64,000 nt of DNA from Gnetum montanum (GCA_015680685.1 MNCI01026944.1:70703-134702); one strand, 5' to 3'. Counted from the stretch's first letter, positions 45,334-57,109 are shown. Translations and numbers: made by a program. The notes: a model not told the origin generated them from the letters alone.

Positions 45334-45620
45334 GTTATTATTAAGAAAAAAATAAGACAAAGGATAGGCAAAGATCAGGAGGTTATGGGTTCAAACCTAG
45401 ACCCTCTCCCTCCTTAGTTTTATTTTAAATATATATATGTGTATGTGTGCATGTGTGTGTGTATTTTAAAAGGGGTGGGAGGTTAGGAGTTCAAACCTAG
45501 GATCCTCTCATTTAGTTTTAATTAATATAAATAATAATAATATATTAATAATCATAAAAAATAAAAATAATTAATATATATGTTTATATATAATAAATTT
45601 TTCAAAAACCCCTTTGTAGG
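45334..45620. repeat. Two ~90-bp direct repeats with microsatellite
   Basis: 'aggaggttatgggttcaaacctag' (45390) and 'gggaggttaggagttcaaacctag' (45478) each start a similar unit ending in 'ttagtttta'. An (AT)n/(TG)n run lies at 45430-45463. GGTTCAAACC resembles a pol III box B, but no box A is seen. Confidence 0.5.
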
Positions 45621-46640
45621 TGAGGTTGCGATCAACTTTGCTATTGATTAGCAATAGTTGGGCCTACCACAAGGCTTAGTTGCATAACAAGGGTAGCCAT
45701 GACAAGTCCACCATCTAATGTCACTTCTTAACTAGTGATGACTTTCCATGCCTAATACCTACCATTGCATCACTCACTGTCCTGCTACACTCTCTACCTA
45801 CTATAATGCGCTTACTACTTGCTATGCATCATTGCCTTGTCATTTCTACCTTACCACCCATTTTTGCATTGTGTCCTATAACTACCACCATGCCTGATAC
45901 CCACATTTTTTTGCTGCTACCATTTCTCTACATTGTCTGCCTATGCACATGTCCATGTTTACCTTCAACACCGTAGATCATTTCCTCCCATGTCATTGAT
46001 CATCATCTTCCCTACTACAAATCATCACCTTCCATGCTACTGATCATTGCCTTCCCTAACATAGATCATCACCTCCCATGTCATAGATCATTGCCTCTCC
46101 TATTGTAGATCATTATCTTTCATGCCACCAATGATCACCTCTTGGTGCCATTAATCATCACCTCTTCTAGCAAGATGCACCATGTCAGCCTTGTTTGGCA
46201 ACACACACTAATAAAAGCTACACAAGACCTACGAGGGCTACATGAGTTAGTGATGGGCCATGCGGGCCCTAAAACAAACTAAGTAGGCCTAGTAAATAGG
46301 CCATGCAAACCTAGTTAAGGGACTACACAAGCCTTGTGGAGGGCCATGCAAACCCTAAGATGGGCCACGTAGGCCTAATGGAGGGCTATATAGACCCTAA
46401 AATAGGCCATGCAAGCCTAATGGAGGGCTATGTGGACTTTGAAATGCACCATGTATGCCCAAGGGATGCCCTAGAAAATGGCCACACTACCCAATGCTAC
46501 CTTCTCTAATGCTACATTGCGACTAGTGGTAGGAAACATGGCATCACCATTGCCTCTAGATGCACCTAGCCTTGCCATTAACATGTCCATTAGCTACCTA
46601 GGCCAGCATTGATGTTTCACCATGGTCATTGCTACCGTCA
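45621..46640. repeat. Low-complexity region with two short-unit arrays
   Basis: About 45960-46170 repeats 'gatcatcacctyycatgcYa' with a period near 27-30 bp. About 46225-46460 repeats 'ggccatgYaggcctaatggagggctatg' with a period near 38 bp. The rest is rich in 'ctaccac' words, resembling the complement of 38100-38330. No gene. Confidence 0.6.
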
Positions 46641-47400
46641 GCATGAAAAGAAAAATTCTCCATCACCTAACAAAAAATTTTGAATTTCTCATCAACTGAC
46701 CAAAAAAAAATTGAATTTCTATCAATTGATGAAAAATTCAAACTTCTATCTTCAAACGATTAATTTAAATAAAATATGAAAAAATAAGTTTTTAAAATAA
46801 TTAGAATTTTGGACATTGATATTAATGGAGATAAAAATTCCACAATTAAGCATGCATGCCCTAAAGTAGAACTAGGATGGGTGACCTCTCAAGAAGTCTC
46901 ATTTTTCATACCAAATATTTTAGGCTCCATAAGCCATAACTTTTAATTTCATAATCTTTTGTTAGTGAAAAAATATTTTTTGCCTATGGTTTTCAATCTT
47001 TTAGATAGAATGGTGAAGTTAGATCTATCTTAGGAAATCCCAAAATGAGTTTTTACCCCTTGGTTAATATAGTACCTAGAGATGCTCAAAGTTTAATTTA
47101 GGCATAACTCAAGCATACCATATTCTTTTTCAACATATGAATAATCATTTCATACATTTTTAACCCTTCTAAACTCAAAGATAAGGTTATATTTATCATC
47201 TAAATACTAGATAATTCAGTGATATCATAATTTAAACCTTTTGGGCTTTAAGATTTAGCACATAACCTTTGTAGATAACCTTAAGATCTCTATGGCATGT
47301 CATTATTTACACTACCAGAGTTTGTATCTTAAGGGGTGTAAAAATGTGGATAAGAATTAAGATAAAGTTGTTAAATATTACTAAAATTTGATAATATGGC
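46641..47400 (+). repeat. Second 5S-containing repeat copy
   Basis: Homologous, in opposite orientation, to about 37900-37200. Shared landmarks: 'gcataactcaagcata..atattc', 'catttttaacccttctaaa' and 'tcatctaaatactagataatt'. Confidence 0.7.
46821..46900 (+). other. 5S-rRNA-derived block
   Basis: CACAATTAAGCATGCATGCC matches 5S box A (CGCAGTTAAGCGTGCTTGG), TAAAGTAGAACTAGGATGGG and TGACCTCTCAAGAAGTC match the intermediate element and box C. 'ATTAATGgag' upstream fits the 5S CTAATGCAC region. All three internal promoter elements can be located, though mutated. Confidence 0.75.
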
Positions 47401-47515
47401 TAGACTGAGTTGGAAATCAATTAATTAGTTGATGTATCAATCTAGTTGATATATTAGTTAATGTTCAATTCATGTATTAGTTGGAGAATTACTTGAAGAA
47501 ATAGAATAGTCTTCA

Positions 47516-48610
47516 ATGGTCAAGAAAAGGTATATTAATCTATCCTACAATCAAAACATATGGTACAACAACATGAAGACTCAAAATCTCATCTCCACAA
47601 AATATATGATACCCATGAAGAGAAATGAATCAATGGAAAATCCAATAATAAAAATTAAAGATGCAACATCCAATGTTCTTGTAGGATCCTTAGCAAGTGA
47701 GAAATAACATCTATTATGTCCACCATGGGCTTTGGATTGGCACAAATATCGATACCCACACATTTTAGTATATTTACAAGATTTGGATGTTGATGTTCTA
47801 TGCCCACAAGAAGTGTTTCCATGGATGTTTCTTTACCAATTCAACCTAGACTTGTAAAATATGGGATACAAAAGTATTTACAAGCAGAAAGATTCTTATT
47901 GGAGTTCTTTTGAGCTATAAAAATTAGCCTATTGTAGGAATCACAACATGGATGGTGGTGTGATATTTTATAAAGAAGCTAAGTTTGAATTAGTACAAAT
48001 ATTTGAATAGAGTTTAGAAAATATGAATTTTGAAATTCAAAAAATTCAAATCATGGAAAATAAAGAACAATTAAGATTTCAAAAAAATAATATAGCCTTG
48101 GTAGCTATTCTAAAAGTTAATCCATTAAGAAGATGTATATGGATAGTCAACACATATTTAATTGTCAAACTAACATGTTCAGCTGTCAGACTGTGTCAAG
48201 GAGCATACTTGATTAAGAAAATAGAAGAAAGTTTGAACAATAAGTTATTCCTAAGTTATACTAATCCATTTTTAGTTATTCTTTATGGAGACTTTAATGC
48301 AAAAATTGGAAGTAGTGTTTATCAATTCTTAAAATATGCATCTATTAAGGAATCCTTGCAAGATGAACTTGATTTGAAGAAGATGTTTTCATTAATTCAA
48401 CAGGTAAATCCATTGGCCACTGAATATTCTTCTTCCTTTAAATATTTAGTAGATAAACTAGACTCCAAAATTTAGGAACAGATGATGTTGATAGATAGTG
48501 CTCATCAAGAGCCATAGTTTACCAATTACTTTGCTGTAACTAATGATGATGGATCAACAACATTCTTCATTAAGACTTTAGATTATATTTGGTGCAATCT
48601 CCCATTCTTC
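47516..48610 (+). pseudogene. CCR4-like deadenylase pseudogene, no introns
   Basis: One frame with stops reads an exonuclease-endonuclease-phosphatase domain: CPPWALDWHKYRYPHILVYL, DLDVDVLCPQEVF (catalytic Glu region), MGYKSIYKQKDSYW, MDGGVIFYKEAKFELV, KNNIALVAILKV, VNTYLIVK (family usually NTH), VRLCQGAYLIKKIEESLN, FLVILYGDFNAKIGSSVYQFL (catalytic DxN) and IKTLDYIWCNLPF. These are CCR4/nocturnin-type landmarks; CCR4 shortens mRNA poly(A) tails. About 1 kb is colinear with no intron, so a copy through mRNA is likely. The N-terminal and extreme C-terminal parts are missing or unreadable. Confidence 0.85.
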
Positions 48611-49132
48611 CAATTACCAAATTACTAGAGTTAATTTGTAAAGAATAAGTGTAGAAGAATAAAGATCAAGCCTTGCCATCCCATACAAGACCATCCAATC
48701 ATATACCACTTAATGTAGAAGTACAATTATTTCCATTAGTTCATAAGGTTGATCAAGATTAGAAAGTATCATTCTTACTTTTATTGAAAAATCTTATTAT
48801 TTTATTAATTTTTTAATTTATTTTCTAATTAGATAAGTTAAATATTTAAGGTAATAGAAGTTGAAAATAAAGAATTTACCCCACTTTGCTTGGATAACCA
48901 GATTCGAGTTGCACCTTGCATGACCTTGGTTAAACCAGTGATTGGTGGTTGGTAGATCTTTAATTTATCTCTTGTCATTATCTTAGAAAATTAGGTAAAT
49001 AATAATAAAGTAATATTTAATTTTTCATATATTTTCTTAGACATATTTTTTTGGAGAATAAGTAAGAAACAACCTCAATCTCAAAGGAGGAATCAAATTA
49101 TTAGAGCATAGGATCATTTGTTCAAGGACAAA
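48611..49132 (+). other. AT-rich 3' region of G
   Basis: No gene seen. From 48790 to 49060 it is mostly A/T runs. Confidence 0.4.
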
Positions 49133-49152
49133 TGAAACCTAGGGGGGATAGA
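49133..49152 (+). other. G polypurine tract
   Basis: AACCTAGGGGGGATAGA lies directly before the LTR start TGTCATGT, so G is transcribed on plus. Confidence 0.75.
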
Positions 49153-49714
49153 TTGTCATGTCCCCATTTCCAAATGATGTTGCTACATAACAAAGATGGT
49201 GTATCTTCATAAAAAGTGTTATTGTTATCATAAAAAATCCCAAATTAAGACTTGAAAGAGCATGTTGTAATAATGGACGTGTCTCTTAAGGTAACCTTTG
49301 GGGATTTTACCTAAGGCATTTATACCCATGGTTAGAGGTCATGCTAGCATGAAGTGGTAGAGCTAGTATAGGCAAATCATAGGAGCCAAGTGAAGTAGAA
49401 TAGGAAGTGAACCATCCATTCCTTCTGTTTAGATTATAGGCCTAACCATGGTGGCAGTGCTAAATTGTCTCTAAGGGATAGATGCCAAAGGAAGACAATC
49501 CCAAGGAACATTCTCAGAGCATGATTTGAATACTCTTTGCTATATCAATAAAGCATTCTTTTCTTTCTATTTCTACAATTTCCTTATTATTTCCTTTATA
49601 CATAATGTTGAATGTTACATATATTTGATGTTTGTTATATTATATCCTTATGCATAATGTCTAATATATCATATATTTAACATTTTCAATGACATCTAGG
49701 AATGGGATGTCACA
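49153..49714 (+). repeat. G right LTR
   Basis: TGTCATGTCCC...ATGTCACA, 562 bp. It has 'aataaagcattc' (possible poly(A) signal, about 49547) near the middle. Matches the left LTR and J. Confidence 0.85.
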
Positions 49715-49719
49715 CTCTT

Positions 49720-50035
49720 GAGCAAAGCTCTAGATTGTAAAGGTTGTGGAAACCTGGAAACTACATTCCAAGCCTAATGGGACCTTGAAGATTTGAGTGG
49801 TTGGTGTAGCATCAAAACACTCCAAAGTGAAACTTGAAGATTATACAAGGTGTGGACCCTTCAAACAACAATTTAGAAGGAACAAAGTCTATAGGTGTGC
49901 TTGCAAACTACCCTTTCACTGTGGACTACCCAAGCTCAAGAACCACATTAAAGTCAATATTTTTCTTGTGTAAAAGAATTTTAAATTTGAGAACTTATTC
50001 ATCCCCCTCCACCCATCTAAGTTCAACAATCCACA
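49720..50035 (+). repeat. L 5' LTR, second part
   Basis: Aligns with 54665-54955 of the 3' LTR ('tctagattKtaaaggttKtggaa', 'ggaacaaaRtct', ends 'gttcaacaatccaca'). It continues 42130-42950 across the G insertion. Confidence 0.85.
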
Positions 50036-50037
50036 AG

Positions 50038-50050
50038 TGGTATTAGAGCC
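50038..50050 (+). other. L primer-binding site (initiator tRNA-Met)
   Basis: TGGTATTAGAGCC, two bases inside the LTR; the canonical site is TGGTATCAGAGC. Confidence 0.85.
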
Positions 50051-50231
50051 TAGTACTCTTACTCTGTACATCAATCTTCAAGAGTGAATATGGAGGGGAC
50101 AATCAACATCAACCACATCTAGATAAAGAGCCTAATGTATGTCATCAACTATTGTGCTAAATTCATTTATCACATTTTCTATAAAGCTAAGTATCTCGTT
50201 TACTTTCTTAAATTCAAAAAAATAAAAGAAT

Positions 50232-50640
50232 ATGATTGTAAAGTTTAATAGTTCTTGCGATTCTCAAAGTGACATTTCCTTTGAGGAAAGGCATGAAATA
50301 TTTTATCATAAAATTATTTCTTTCCAAAATTTATGTATTGATATAAATGATGCTTTGCATGCCAAGGAAATAAAAATTAGAGTTCTTAATAATGAATTCT
50401 CTTATCTAAAAAAGGAAAACTTAGACCTTATGGCTAAGAATCTAAGACTAACAAATATGATTAAGTAGATGAACAAGAACTCTATGGAGAAGTACAAAGG
50501 AAAAAAAAGGTTTGGTAAATCTTCTAAACCAAAAAACTTGAAATTTTTCCTTTTTTGTAAATATGGTTATACCCAAGATTTTCTCTATCATAGATTGCAT
50601 CACTATTCTTGGTCTTTGCAAAGCCAGCCTCAAAAGAAAA
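50232..50640 (+). pseudogene. gag: L gag remnant
   Basis: A 78-residue frame with a coiled-coil-like tail (IKIRVLNNEFSYLKKENL), then NKNSMEKYKGKKRFG and a basic stretch, with FCKYGYTQDFLYHR as the relic of a CCHC knuckle (second Cys lost). The N-terminal Gag core is absent. Confidence 0.7.
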
Positions 50641-50684
50641 CCATGTAGGTATAAAAAGGAAAGGAAGAAAAGACTAAGAAGAAT

Positions 50685-51010
50685 TTGATGGAGGAAATGA
50701 CTCTTTCCAATGAAAACACTAGCACATGGTATATCAATAGTGGATGTTCAAGACACATGATAGATAACAAATCCTACTTCACCCAAATCACAAAACAAAA
50801 TTGTAAAATAGTCATGTTTGGAGATGACATGGAAGCACCTATAATAGGTATTGGTACCATAGGAGGTAAAGGTAAGGGATTACCAATTTTAAACAAAGTG
50901 TTTTTCATTGATGGATTAAAACATAACCTTTGTAGTGTACATTAAGTTTGTGATTCAAATTTTAATGTTACCTTTTCAAAACAAAATTATAGAAAACAAG
51001 ATTTATCTAT
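50685..51010 (+). pseudogene. pro: L protease
   Basis: The copia retropepsin signature WYIDSGCSRHM appears as WYINSGCSRHM: the catalytic Asp codon at 50736-50738 is now Asn. GIGTIGGKGKGLPILNKVFF and LKHNLCSVH follow, as in the family. Confidence 0.85.
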
Positions 51011-51020
51011 TAGGAATATT

Positions 51021-52150
51021 GTGATTGAAGGATCTAGAAAAGGAAATGTGCATACCAATATTTTTAGAAATTCTCCTAACCTTGAATCCAACTGTTTAGT
51101 AAGTTATGTAGATGATACAAATCTTTGGAATAAAAATCTAAGACACATAAATAAGGAAATTCATCAAAGCTTGTTATCAAAGGAAATGTTGTGTGGTCTC
51201 CCTATGCTCAAAGATTTAAATCTAAATACATGTGAAGTCTATCAAATAGGGAAACAAACAAGGCTAAGGTTTGGTAAGAAAAATTACATTTTGACTACTC
51301 GTCCCTTAGATCTACTTCATGTGGATGTGGTTGGTCCAATTCAAACTCTTATCTTATGAAAGAAAAGATAGTTTTTAACCATTATTGATTATTATTGTCA
51401 CTTTACTTGGGTTGAATTTTTGTATCACAAGGATGAAGTATTTGATCATTTTCCTAGAATTAGCAATTATATCTAGAAAGAAAAGGAATATGGAATTAAA
51501 GTCATATAAGTGGAATAGAGGTGAGTTCAAAATTGTAAAGTTTGAATAGTTTTTTCAAATGAATGGTATTCTACATCAATTCTCTACTGCAAGAACTCCT
51601 TGACAAAATGGAGTAGTTGAATGAAAAAATAGAATCTTAAATGAGATGGGGAGGATGATATTAAATGATCAAATCCTTCCTCATTACTTCTAGACCAAAG
51701 CCATCAATAGTACTTGTTACATGTCCAACAAAGTTCTTGTAATAAGATTTACTTCTAAAACTTCTTATGAATTATGGACTAGCAAGAAACCTTCAATAGC
51801 TTATTTTCATGTTTTTGGTTCAAAATGTTGTATTCTGAATGATAAAGATAACTTGAGAAATTTTGATGCAAAAACTAATGAAGGCATTTTCTTATGTTAT
51901 TCTATAATTAGTGTGGCTTATAGAGTATTTAACAAAAGAATGAATATGGTAGAGGAAATCATAAATGTTAAAATAGATTATCATAACATTACTTTTCATC
52001 AACCTAATGATGAAAATATTCACATTCAAAAAATATCTAGCCTAGCTTTAGTACAAGATGAAAAAAATTCACAATCTAATATTGATCATGAAGAAGAAGA
52101 AATGATGATGATCAAGAAATATCCCTTAATCAAAAATCACCATACTTAGC
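51021..52150 (+). pseudogene. int: L integrase
   Basis: Pre-integrase block LWNKNLRHINKEI...MLCGLPML, then CEVYQIGKQTRLRFGKK (one zinc Cys lost), core start LDLLHVDVVGPIQT (first Asp), a part with many stops (51360-51720), and C-terminal SYELWTSKKPSIAYFHVFG, KRMNMVEEIINVKID. The Glu of the DDE set lies in the broken QNGVVE region at about 51605. Confidence 0.85.
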
Positions 52151-52279
52151 AAAACTCACTCTCTTAATGATGTCATTGGGGAAGTTCAAGATGATGTTCA
52201 TTTTAGAAGCCAAATTAAAGAGATTTGTACCTTTTTCACATATCTCTCCCAACTTGAATCCAAAACCTTTAAGGGAGCC

Positions 52280-53215
52280 AAAAAGAAGGAAGGATGGATT
52301 TCTCCTATGTAAGATAAACTTATTCTATTTGATATAAATGATGTATGGGAATTAACACCTAGGGCCATTGATAAAATTTTTATTGGAACAAAATTGATCT
52401 TTAGAAAAAAGACTAATGATAATGGAAACATCATTTAAAACAAGGCTAGATTGTTTACCAAAGGATAAAACCAATAAGAAGGAATAGATTTTGTTGAAAT
52501 GTTTGCTCCTATTGCTGGGTTGGAATCTATTATAATTCTTCTTGCCTATCCTAGCAGTAACAACATCAAGCTCTATCAAATGGATGTTAAAGTACCTTCT
52601 TAAATGTAACCATACAAGAAGAAGTTTACATTAAACAACCTAAATGATTTTTTAATTCCATCAAGACTGATCATGTCTACAAGCTTGAGAAAGCTCTATA
52701 TGGCCTTAAACAAGCTCCAAGAGCTTAATATGATAGGATTTCTCAACACCTCACATCAAATGGATTTGAAAGAGGTAAAGCTAATGTTACATTATTTGAT
52801 AAAAGAGAAGGTAAATATATTCTAATTATTCAAATTTATATTGATGATATTATTTTTGGTGCCACTAACCAAATTCTTTGCAAGAAATTTTCTGATCTCA
52901 TGTAATGTGGATTTGAAATGAGCATGATGAGAGAACTCAAGAACTTTCTTGGGTTTCAAATCTATCATAAGCTTCAAATATCAAACCAAATATATAAAAG
53001 ATGTTCTACTCAAATACGACTTAGTTGATGTCAAAGTTAAAGGTACTCCTATGGCTACAAATTCTAAACTTGTTGAAGATGATCAAGGTAAGCTAGTTGA
53101 TCTCAAGGTTTATAAAGGTATGATTGATAGTATTATTTATTTAACTACCAAAAGACTAGATATAAATTTGAGTATAGGATTGTATGCTGGATATTAGTTA
53201 GCACCAAAAGATTCT
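52280..53215 (+). pseudogene. pol: L reverse transcriptase
   Basis: EGWISPM at the start, LIFRKKTNDNGN, YKLEKALYGLKQAPRA, then an intact catalytic box QIYIDDIIFGATNQILCKKF (about 52830-52890), MRELKNFLGFQI and a last frame (52949-53197) with GTPMATNSKLVEDD and YKGMIDSIIYLT. Stops and frameshifts separate these. Confidence 0.85.
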
Positions 53216-53419
53216 CCTTTCCAGGCTATTAAACATGTTTTCACTACTTAAAAGTTATTGATAACTAGGACCTTTGGTATCCAAAGGATTCCTTTGTTAA
53301 TCTTATTGGTTATTATGATGCATATTGGGTAGGTTATTTTGATGATTGCCATATCATGCATGGAAATTATTTATTCTTAGGAAGAAGTATTATCTCTTGG
53401 ATAACCAAGAAGCAAACCT

Positions 53420-53740
53420 CTATAGCTCTCTAAACAATAGAAGCCAAATATATCTCTATTGACAGTTGTTGTGCTCAATTACTTTGGATGAAAGAATGTC
53501 TAAAAGATTTAGGAGTAAATGCAAAATCAACTCCTATTTACTATGATAACAAGAGTGCCATTAACATGACAAATAATTCCATCCAACATTCTCATACCAA
53601 ACATATTGAGATTTTCCATCACTTTATACAAGAAAATACACAAGTCGTCATGTAAGGCTAGAGTTTATAGGAACTAAGAGTCAACTAGCTGATGTCTTCA
53701 CCAAACCTCTAGATGATCATTGGCTAGCATCTCTATGCAA
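53420..53740 (+). pseudogene. L RNase H
   Basis: EAKYISIDSCCAQLLWMKE (the usual AEL is AQL, so the Glu is lost), TPIYYDNKSAINMTNN, TKHIEIFHHFI, then frame-shifted LEFIGTKSQLADVFTKPL. Confidence 0.85.
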
Positions 53741-53905
53741 AAAAATGGCATTTTCATGTCACGTGAGTCTTTTTATTCTTTCTATCCATATTCAACTCAA
53801 AAATAAAAATAAACAGAAACACCAAAAACATTTTTTATCTCTACATTTATTTAGGGGTAGCTTGCTTCACCTTTTTGGTTATGTCCTAAAAAGGAGAGAT
53901 GAACG

Positions 53906-53917
53906 ATAAAAGGGGGA
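53906..53917 (+). other. L polypurine tract
   Basis: ATAAAAGGGGGA directly before the 3' LTR. Confidence 0.7.
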
Positions 53918-54955
53918 TATTTTCAATCTTTTAGAATGTCAAAAAACTTTAAAAATGGATAAAATAGGTTGCTTGTGTGTGTGTGTGTGTGTGTGTGTGA
54001 TTTTTGTTCTTACAAGATAAAACCTTGGATCAAGACAACAAGGTTTGCAAAAGGTTAATGAGCATGGACAAGAAATGTTAAATTCATCATGCAAAATAAG
54101 GTTGAAGAAAGACATTTTAGTAGAGTTGGAGGATGCATAGGAAAACATGTCTTCAAGAAATAGTGAACATCTTTCACCAGGTAAAGACATCTTCACAGAA
54201 TGTAGGCCAATTTTAGAAAGATGTCTTTCTAGAATGGAGATTTTAAAAAAGTGTCTTCCACAAACAAATACATCTTTCTAGAATAGAAGGAAAATACAAA
54301 ATAGACATCTTAGGTATGAAGATGATGTCTTCCATGACCATTAGCTACCATTAGCTAACCATTCCATGAGTTCCAAGATGGATTTTGAAACATGGTAGCT
54401 ATAAGAAGACATCATATGCATTGGGAAATCTACAAGCTCTTGTCCTATCATTGTCTAATCATTTGTAATCATTGTTATTCCTCATTGTATTATCATTTAT
54501 CCATTGTAAAGTGCATTATATCTCAAAGTACAAGGATCAACAAACCAAGTTGCATTCATCCCTTATAATTATTATTCTTCCTTATTTTCCTATGGTTTTG
54601 ATGTGCTTCTTGTGGGAAGGAATCTTGATTGAGTGATTGGTGTTGCAGCATAACACTCCTAAAAATATCTCTAGATTTTAAAGGTTTTGGAAGCCTAGAA
54701 AATCACATTCCAAGCTAGATGGAACCTTGTGGGATTAAGTAGTTGGTGTAGCTTGAATATTTTACAAAGTTTGGATCCTTTGAAGCACAATTTGGAAGGA
54801 ACAAAATCTGAAGGTATGCTTGTGAACTACCCTTTGAGTGTGGACTATTCACATTGGGGAACCACATTTAAATTGATGTGCTTCTTATGTAAAATAATTT
54901 TAAATTGGGAAACTTATTCATCTCCTCCCTCCCTTTTTAAGTTCAATGATCCACA
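53918..54955 (+). repeat. L 3' LTR
   Basis: About 1.04 kb; it starts TATTTTCAATC (TG decayed) and ends GATCCACA. A (TG)13 run at 53974-53999 is an expansion of a short TG stretch in the 5' copy (about 42190). The 85-residue and 96-residue frames here are chance. Confidence 0.85.
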
Positions 54956-55725
54956 ATGTCTTAGTCAAAACATCTTCCTAGAAGTAGAGATGTCTTGTCC
55001 TTTGAAAGAGACATCTTAAAAAAATATTGGATGTCTTGCCTTTGAGCTAGGATGACATAGAGATGCCTTTCCAAGGTTATACATAACTCATATAGATGGC
55101 GAAACTTCCAAAGACACCCAACCCAATTTGGAGAATAGCTACAACATGATGGAAACGAATGGAAATAGCTAGGGACAAGGTGAGAAAACTTGAAAAACAT
55201 CTAAAGAGCATCAATTTAAGTTAAGGTAATGTTTCTAGATATCTTATCATCCAATCTCACATAAATATTAAATGTATTCATCATTATTGATGATAATGAG
55301 GAAGAGAAGAGAGATCCTGAATGTGGAAAGCTAAGTAAGAGAGGGTGTGAGAGCACATTGGATGAGCAGGATTAGTGATTATAGCTCCAAGATCAAATAG
55401 TGTAATATTGATCTATGTTTTCTATTTTCTTATGTCTTAATTGTGAGTGAAATCTTAATCTCAAATTATGGAAGAGATTCTTTATTGGGTGTATCCTACA
55501 TTGAGAACAATCATTATGTGGTTGTATAGCCTCATGCTCTATAATATCATTTGACTATAAGAATTTTGTGGGTGTTTGTGGGTTTTGAGAACTTGGTTTT
55601 AATCTTCTAATAACTTAATTAAAGATAACTAGTTTTCTTATTTTCTGGTAAAAAATTGTCTTACATAATATCTAGATTTAGCACTTAAAGATGATTTATT
55701 TGTGGAGTGAACAAGCTCCAGTATT
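54956..55725 (+). repeat. M 5' LTR remnant
   Basis: It lies directly upstream of the primer site. The first 110 bp hold several 'agatgtctt/agacatctt' words like those left of L at 41920-42080, so L may have landed inside this LTR. That is inference; no target duplication was found. Confidence 0.55.
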
Positions 55726-55727
55726 AT

Positions 55728-55740
55728 TGGTATCAAAGCT
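55728..55740 (+). other. M primer-binding site (initiator tRNA-Met)
   Basis: TGGTATCAAAGCT; one base differs from the canonical TGGTATCAGAGCT. Confidence 0.8.
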
Positions 55741-55829
55741 TAGAGTTTGTGTTGATTATTACCTGGACTTTGATTGAGGATTTTGTCAATTTCATATAGC
55801 ATAAAAGAAAAAATAGGTGAAAGCCTTCA

Positions 55830-57000
55830 ATCGACATATGGAGAGCATGAGGAGTTCCTTCTAGATGATGGTTACTCAATTAGATGAAATCAATCTAAAG
55901 GTAGAGAGAAATAATGTTCTAGACATATTCTAACACACAACATAGATGAGCATCTATGTTTAGATGAAGAAGTTTTACAACCAAGTGGAGATTGAAGAGG
56001 TGAAGAGAAAGGACAATCTAGATATGGAAGTATAGGAAATCATTAGCTAAGGATTCTAATAGGAGGAAATCCTATTCCTTAGATCAAAAACCCAAGATCT
56101 CCAATGTTATTAAATGCTTCTTCTCTAAGAAATCTTAACAAGGAAGATGTGGCAAGGTTTACTATAGCATTAAAAAATGTTGTAAGACATTTTTATGTAG
56201 AATTAAAGACTTTTAATTATGTAGATAGCATGAATGCTTTTGGCAGTTGGCTAAAGGATGTTGAGAAGTATTTCTAGTTGGAAGAGATACCAAATAACCT
56301 AAGGATACCTATGTTGAATCTAGATTAGAAGGTATGGCTTCTACCTAGTTAAAAAAAAAAGAGTCCCAAGGTTATGAAAGATGAAATAGTCAACTTTTCA
56401 AAGATTATAATTTGATAAAATATATGTTGAATATAAAATCTAAATAGTCTCATTAGAAACAAGAAATCATTATGAATTTAAATTTCCTAAGGAAAGGTGA
56501 CAAAGATTTCAAGGAACTCTAAATCAAATTTTGTGATATATTCCATCAAGCTAAATTAAACTAGGAAGAATATGAACACACTTCAATCTTTTTTGGGGTT
56601 GTAAAAATGGCATACTAATAGGATTTTTCCTTTTATGAGATACAAACTCTTGATGAGGCTTATGATTTAGCATCCAAGGTTGAGGACAAATTAGGTGGAT
56701 TTAAAAATAGGAGAAAGCATACTTGAAATGGGAAGAATAAGGGATTCATATCTAAGAAGGGATCCAAGTCAAAATATAAAGAAGAGGGTATCCAGGATAA
56801 GAAGATAGAAAGGGACAATGAGAATGGAAAATCCAAGAAGAACTAAGGTAAGAAAGGAAAGGATCAAGGTAGCAACTCATCCAATGGTGAATGCTTTAAG
56901 TGTAGAGAATGGGAACACAAGCAATGGAAATTTCCACTTCACAAGGTAGCCAAGGGCAAGGATGTGCAAATCATGGATGTAAAAGAGATATCAAGCCAAA
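55830..57000 (+). pseudogene. gag: M gag
   Basis: No long frame survives. Readable pieces include FNYVDSMNAFGSWLKDVEKYF (56205-56270) and the Lys/Gly-rich region at 56690-56880 leading into ECFKCREWEHKQWKFP (about 56888-56935), a CCHC knuckle whose last Cys is now Phe. Confidence 0.65.
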
Positions 57001-57109
57001 GTCTTCAAAGAGATAATCATAATGCTTCAAAAATTATAGGTGTTTCTGAATTAAATTCTTGTGCATTCATGGGGAATTTGAATAGAGGTGATCATCCTAA
57101 TAGAAAATT

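Larger units (their letters stand above)
42951..49714 (+). mobile_element. G: non-autonomous LTR element inserted in the L 5' LTR
   Basis: LTRs start TGTCATGT (42951 and 49153); the right one is complete (562 bp, ends TGTCACA). A polypurine tract precedes it. No retrotransposon gene is recognisable inside; instead the interior holds LTR F with an SNM1-like fragment, a 5S-like repeat and a CCR4-like pseudogene. The left LTR is cut at about 43388, so the primer site is lost. Confidence 0.7.
42946..49719. repeat. Target site duplication of G: CTCCT / CTCTT
   Basis: CTCCT at 42946-42950 and CTCTT at 49715-49719 flank the G LTR ends. They differ by one transition. The uninterrupted sister LTR of L supports this as the insertion point. 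Confidence 0.75.
42130..54955 (+). mobile_element. Ty1/copia element L, 5' LTR split by G
   Basis: The 5' LTR is in two parts (42130-42950 and 49720-50035). Then come primer site, gag, protease, integrase, RT, RNase H, polypurine tract and 3' LTR (53918-54955). All copia domains are in order but broken by stops and frameshifts. No matching target duplication: AATTT left, ATGTC right. Confidence 0.85.

Noticed and set aside
45388-45510. SINE with pol III box B (GGTTCAAACC)
   Set aside because: Two copies of a box-B-like word but no box A at the proper distance and no tail; more likely a local direct repeat.
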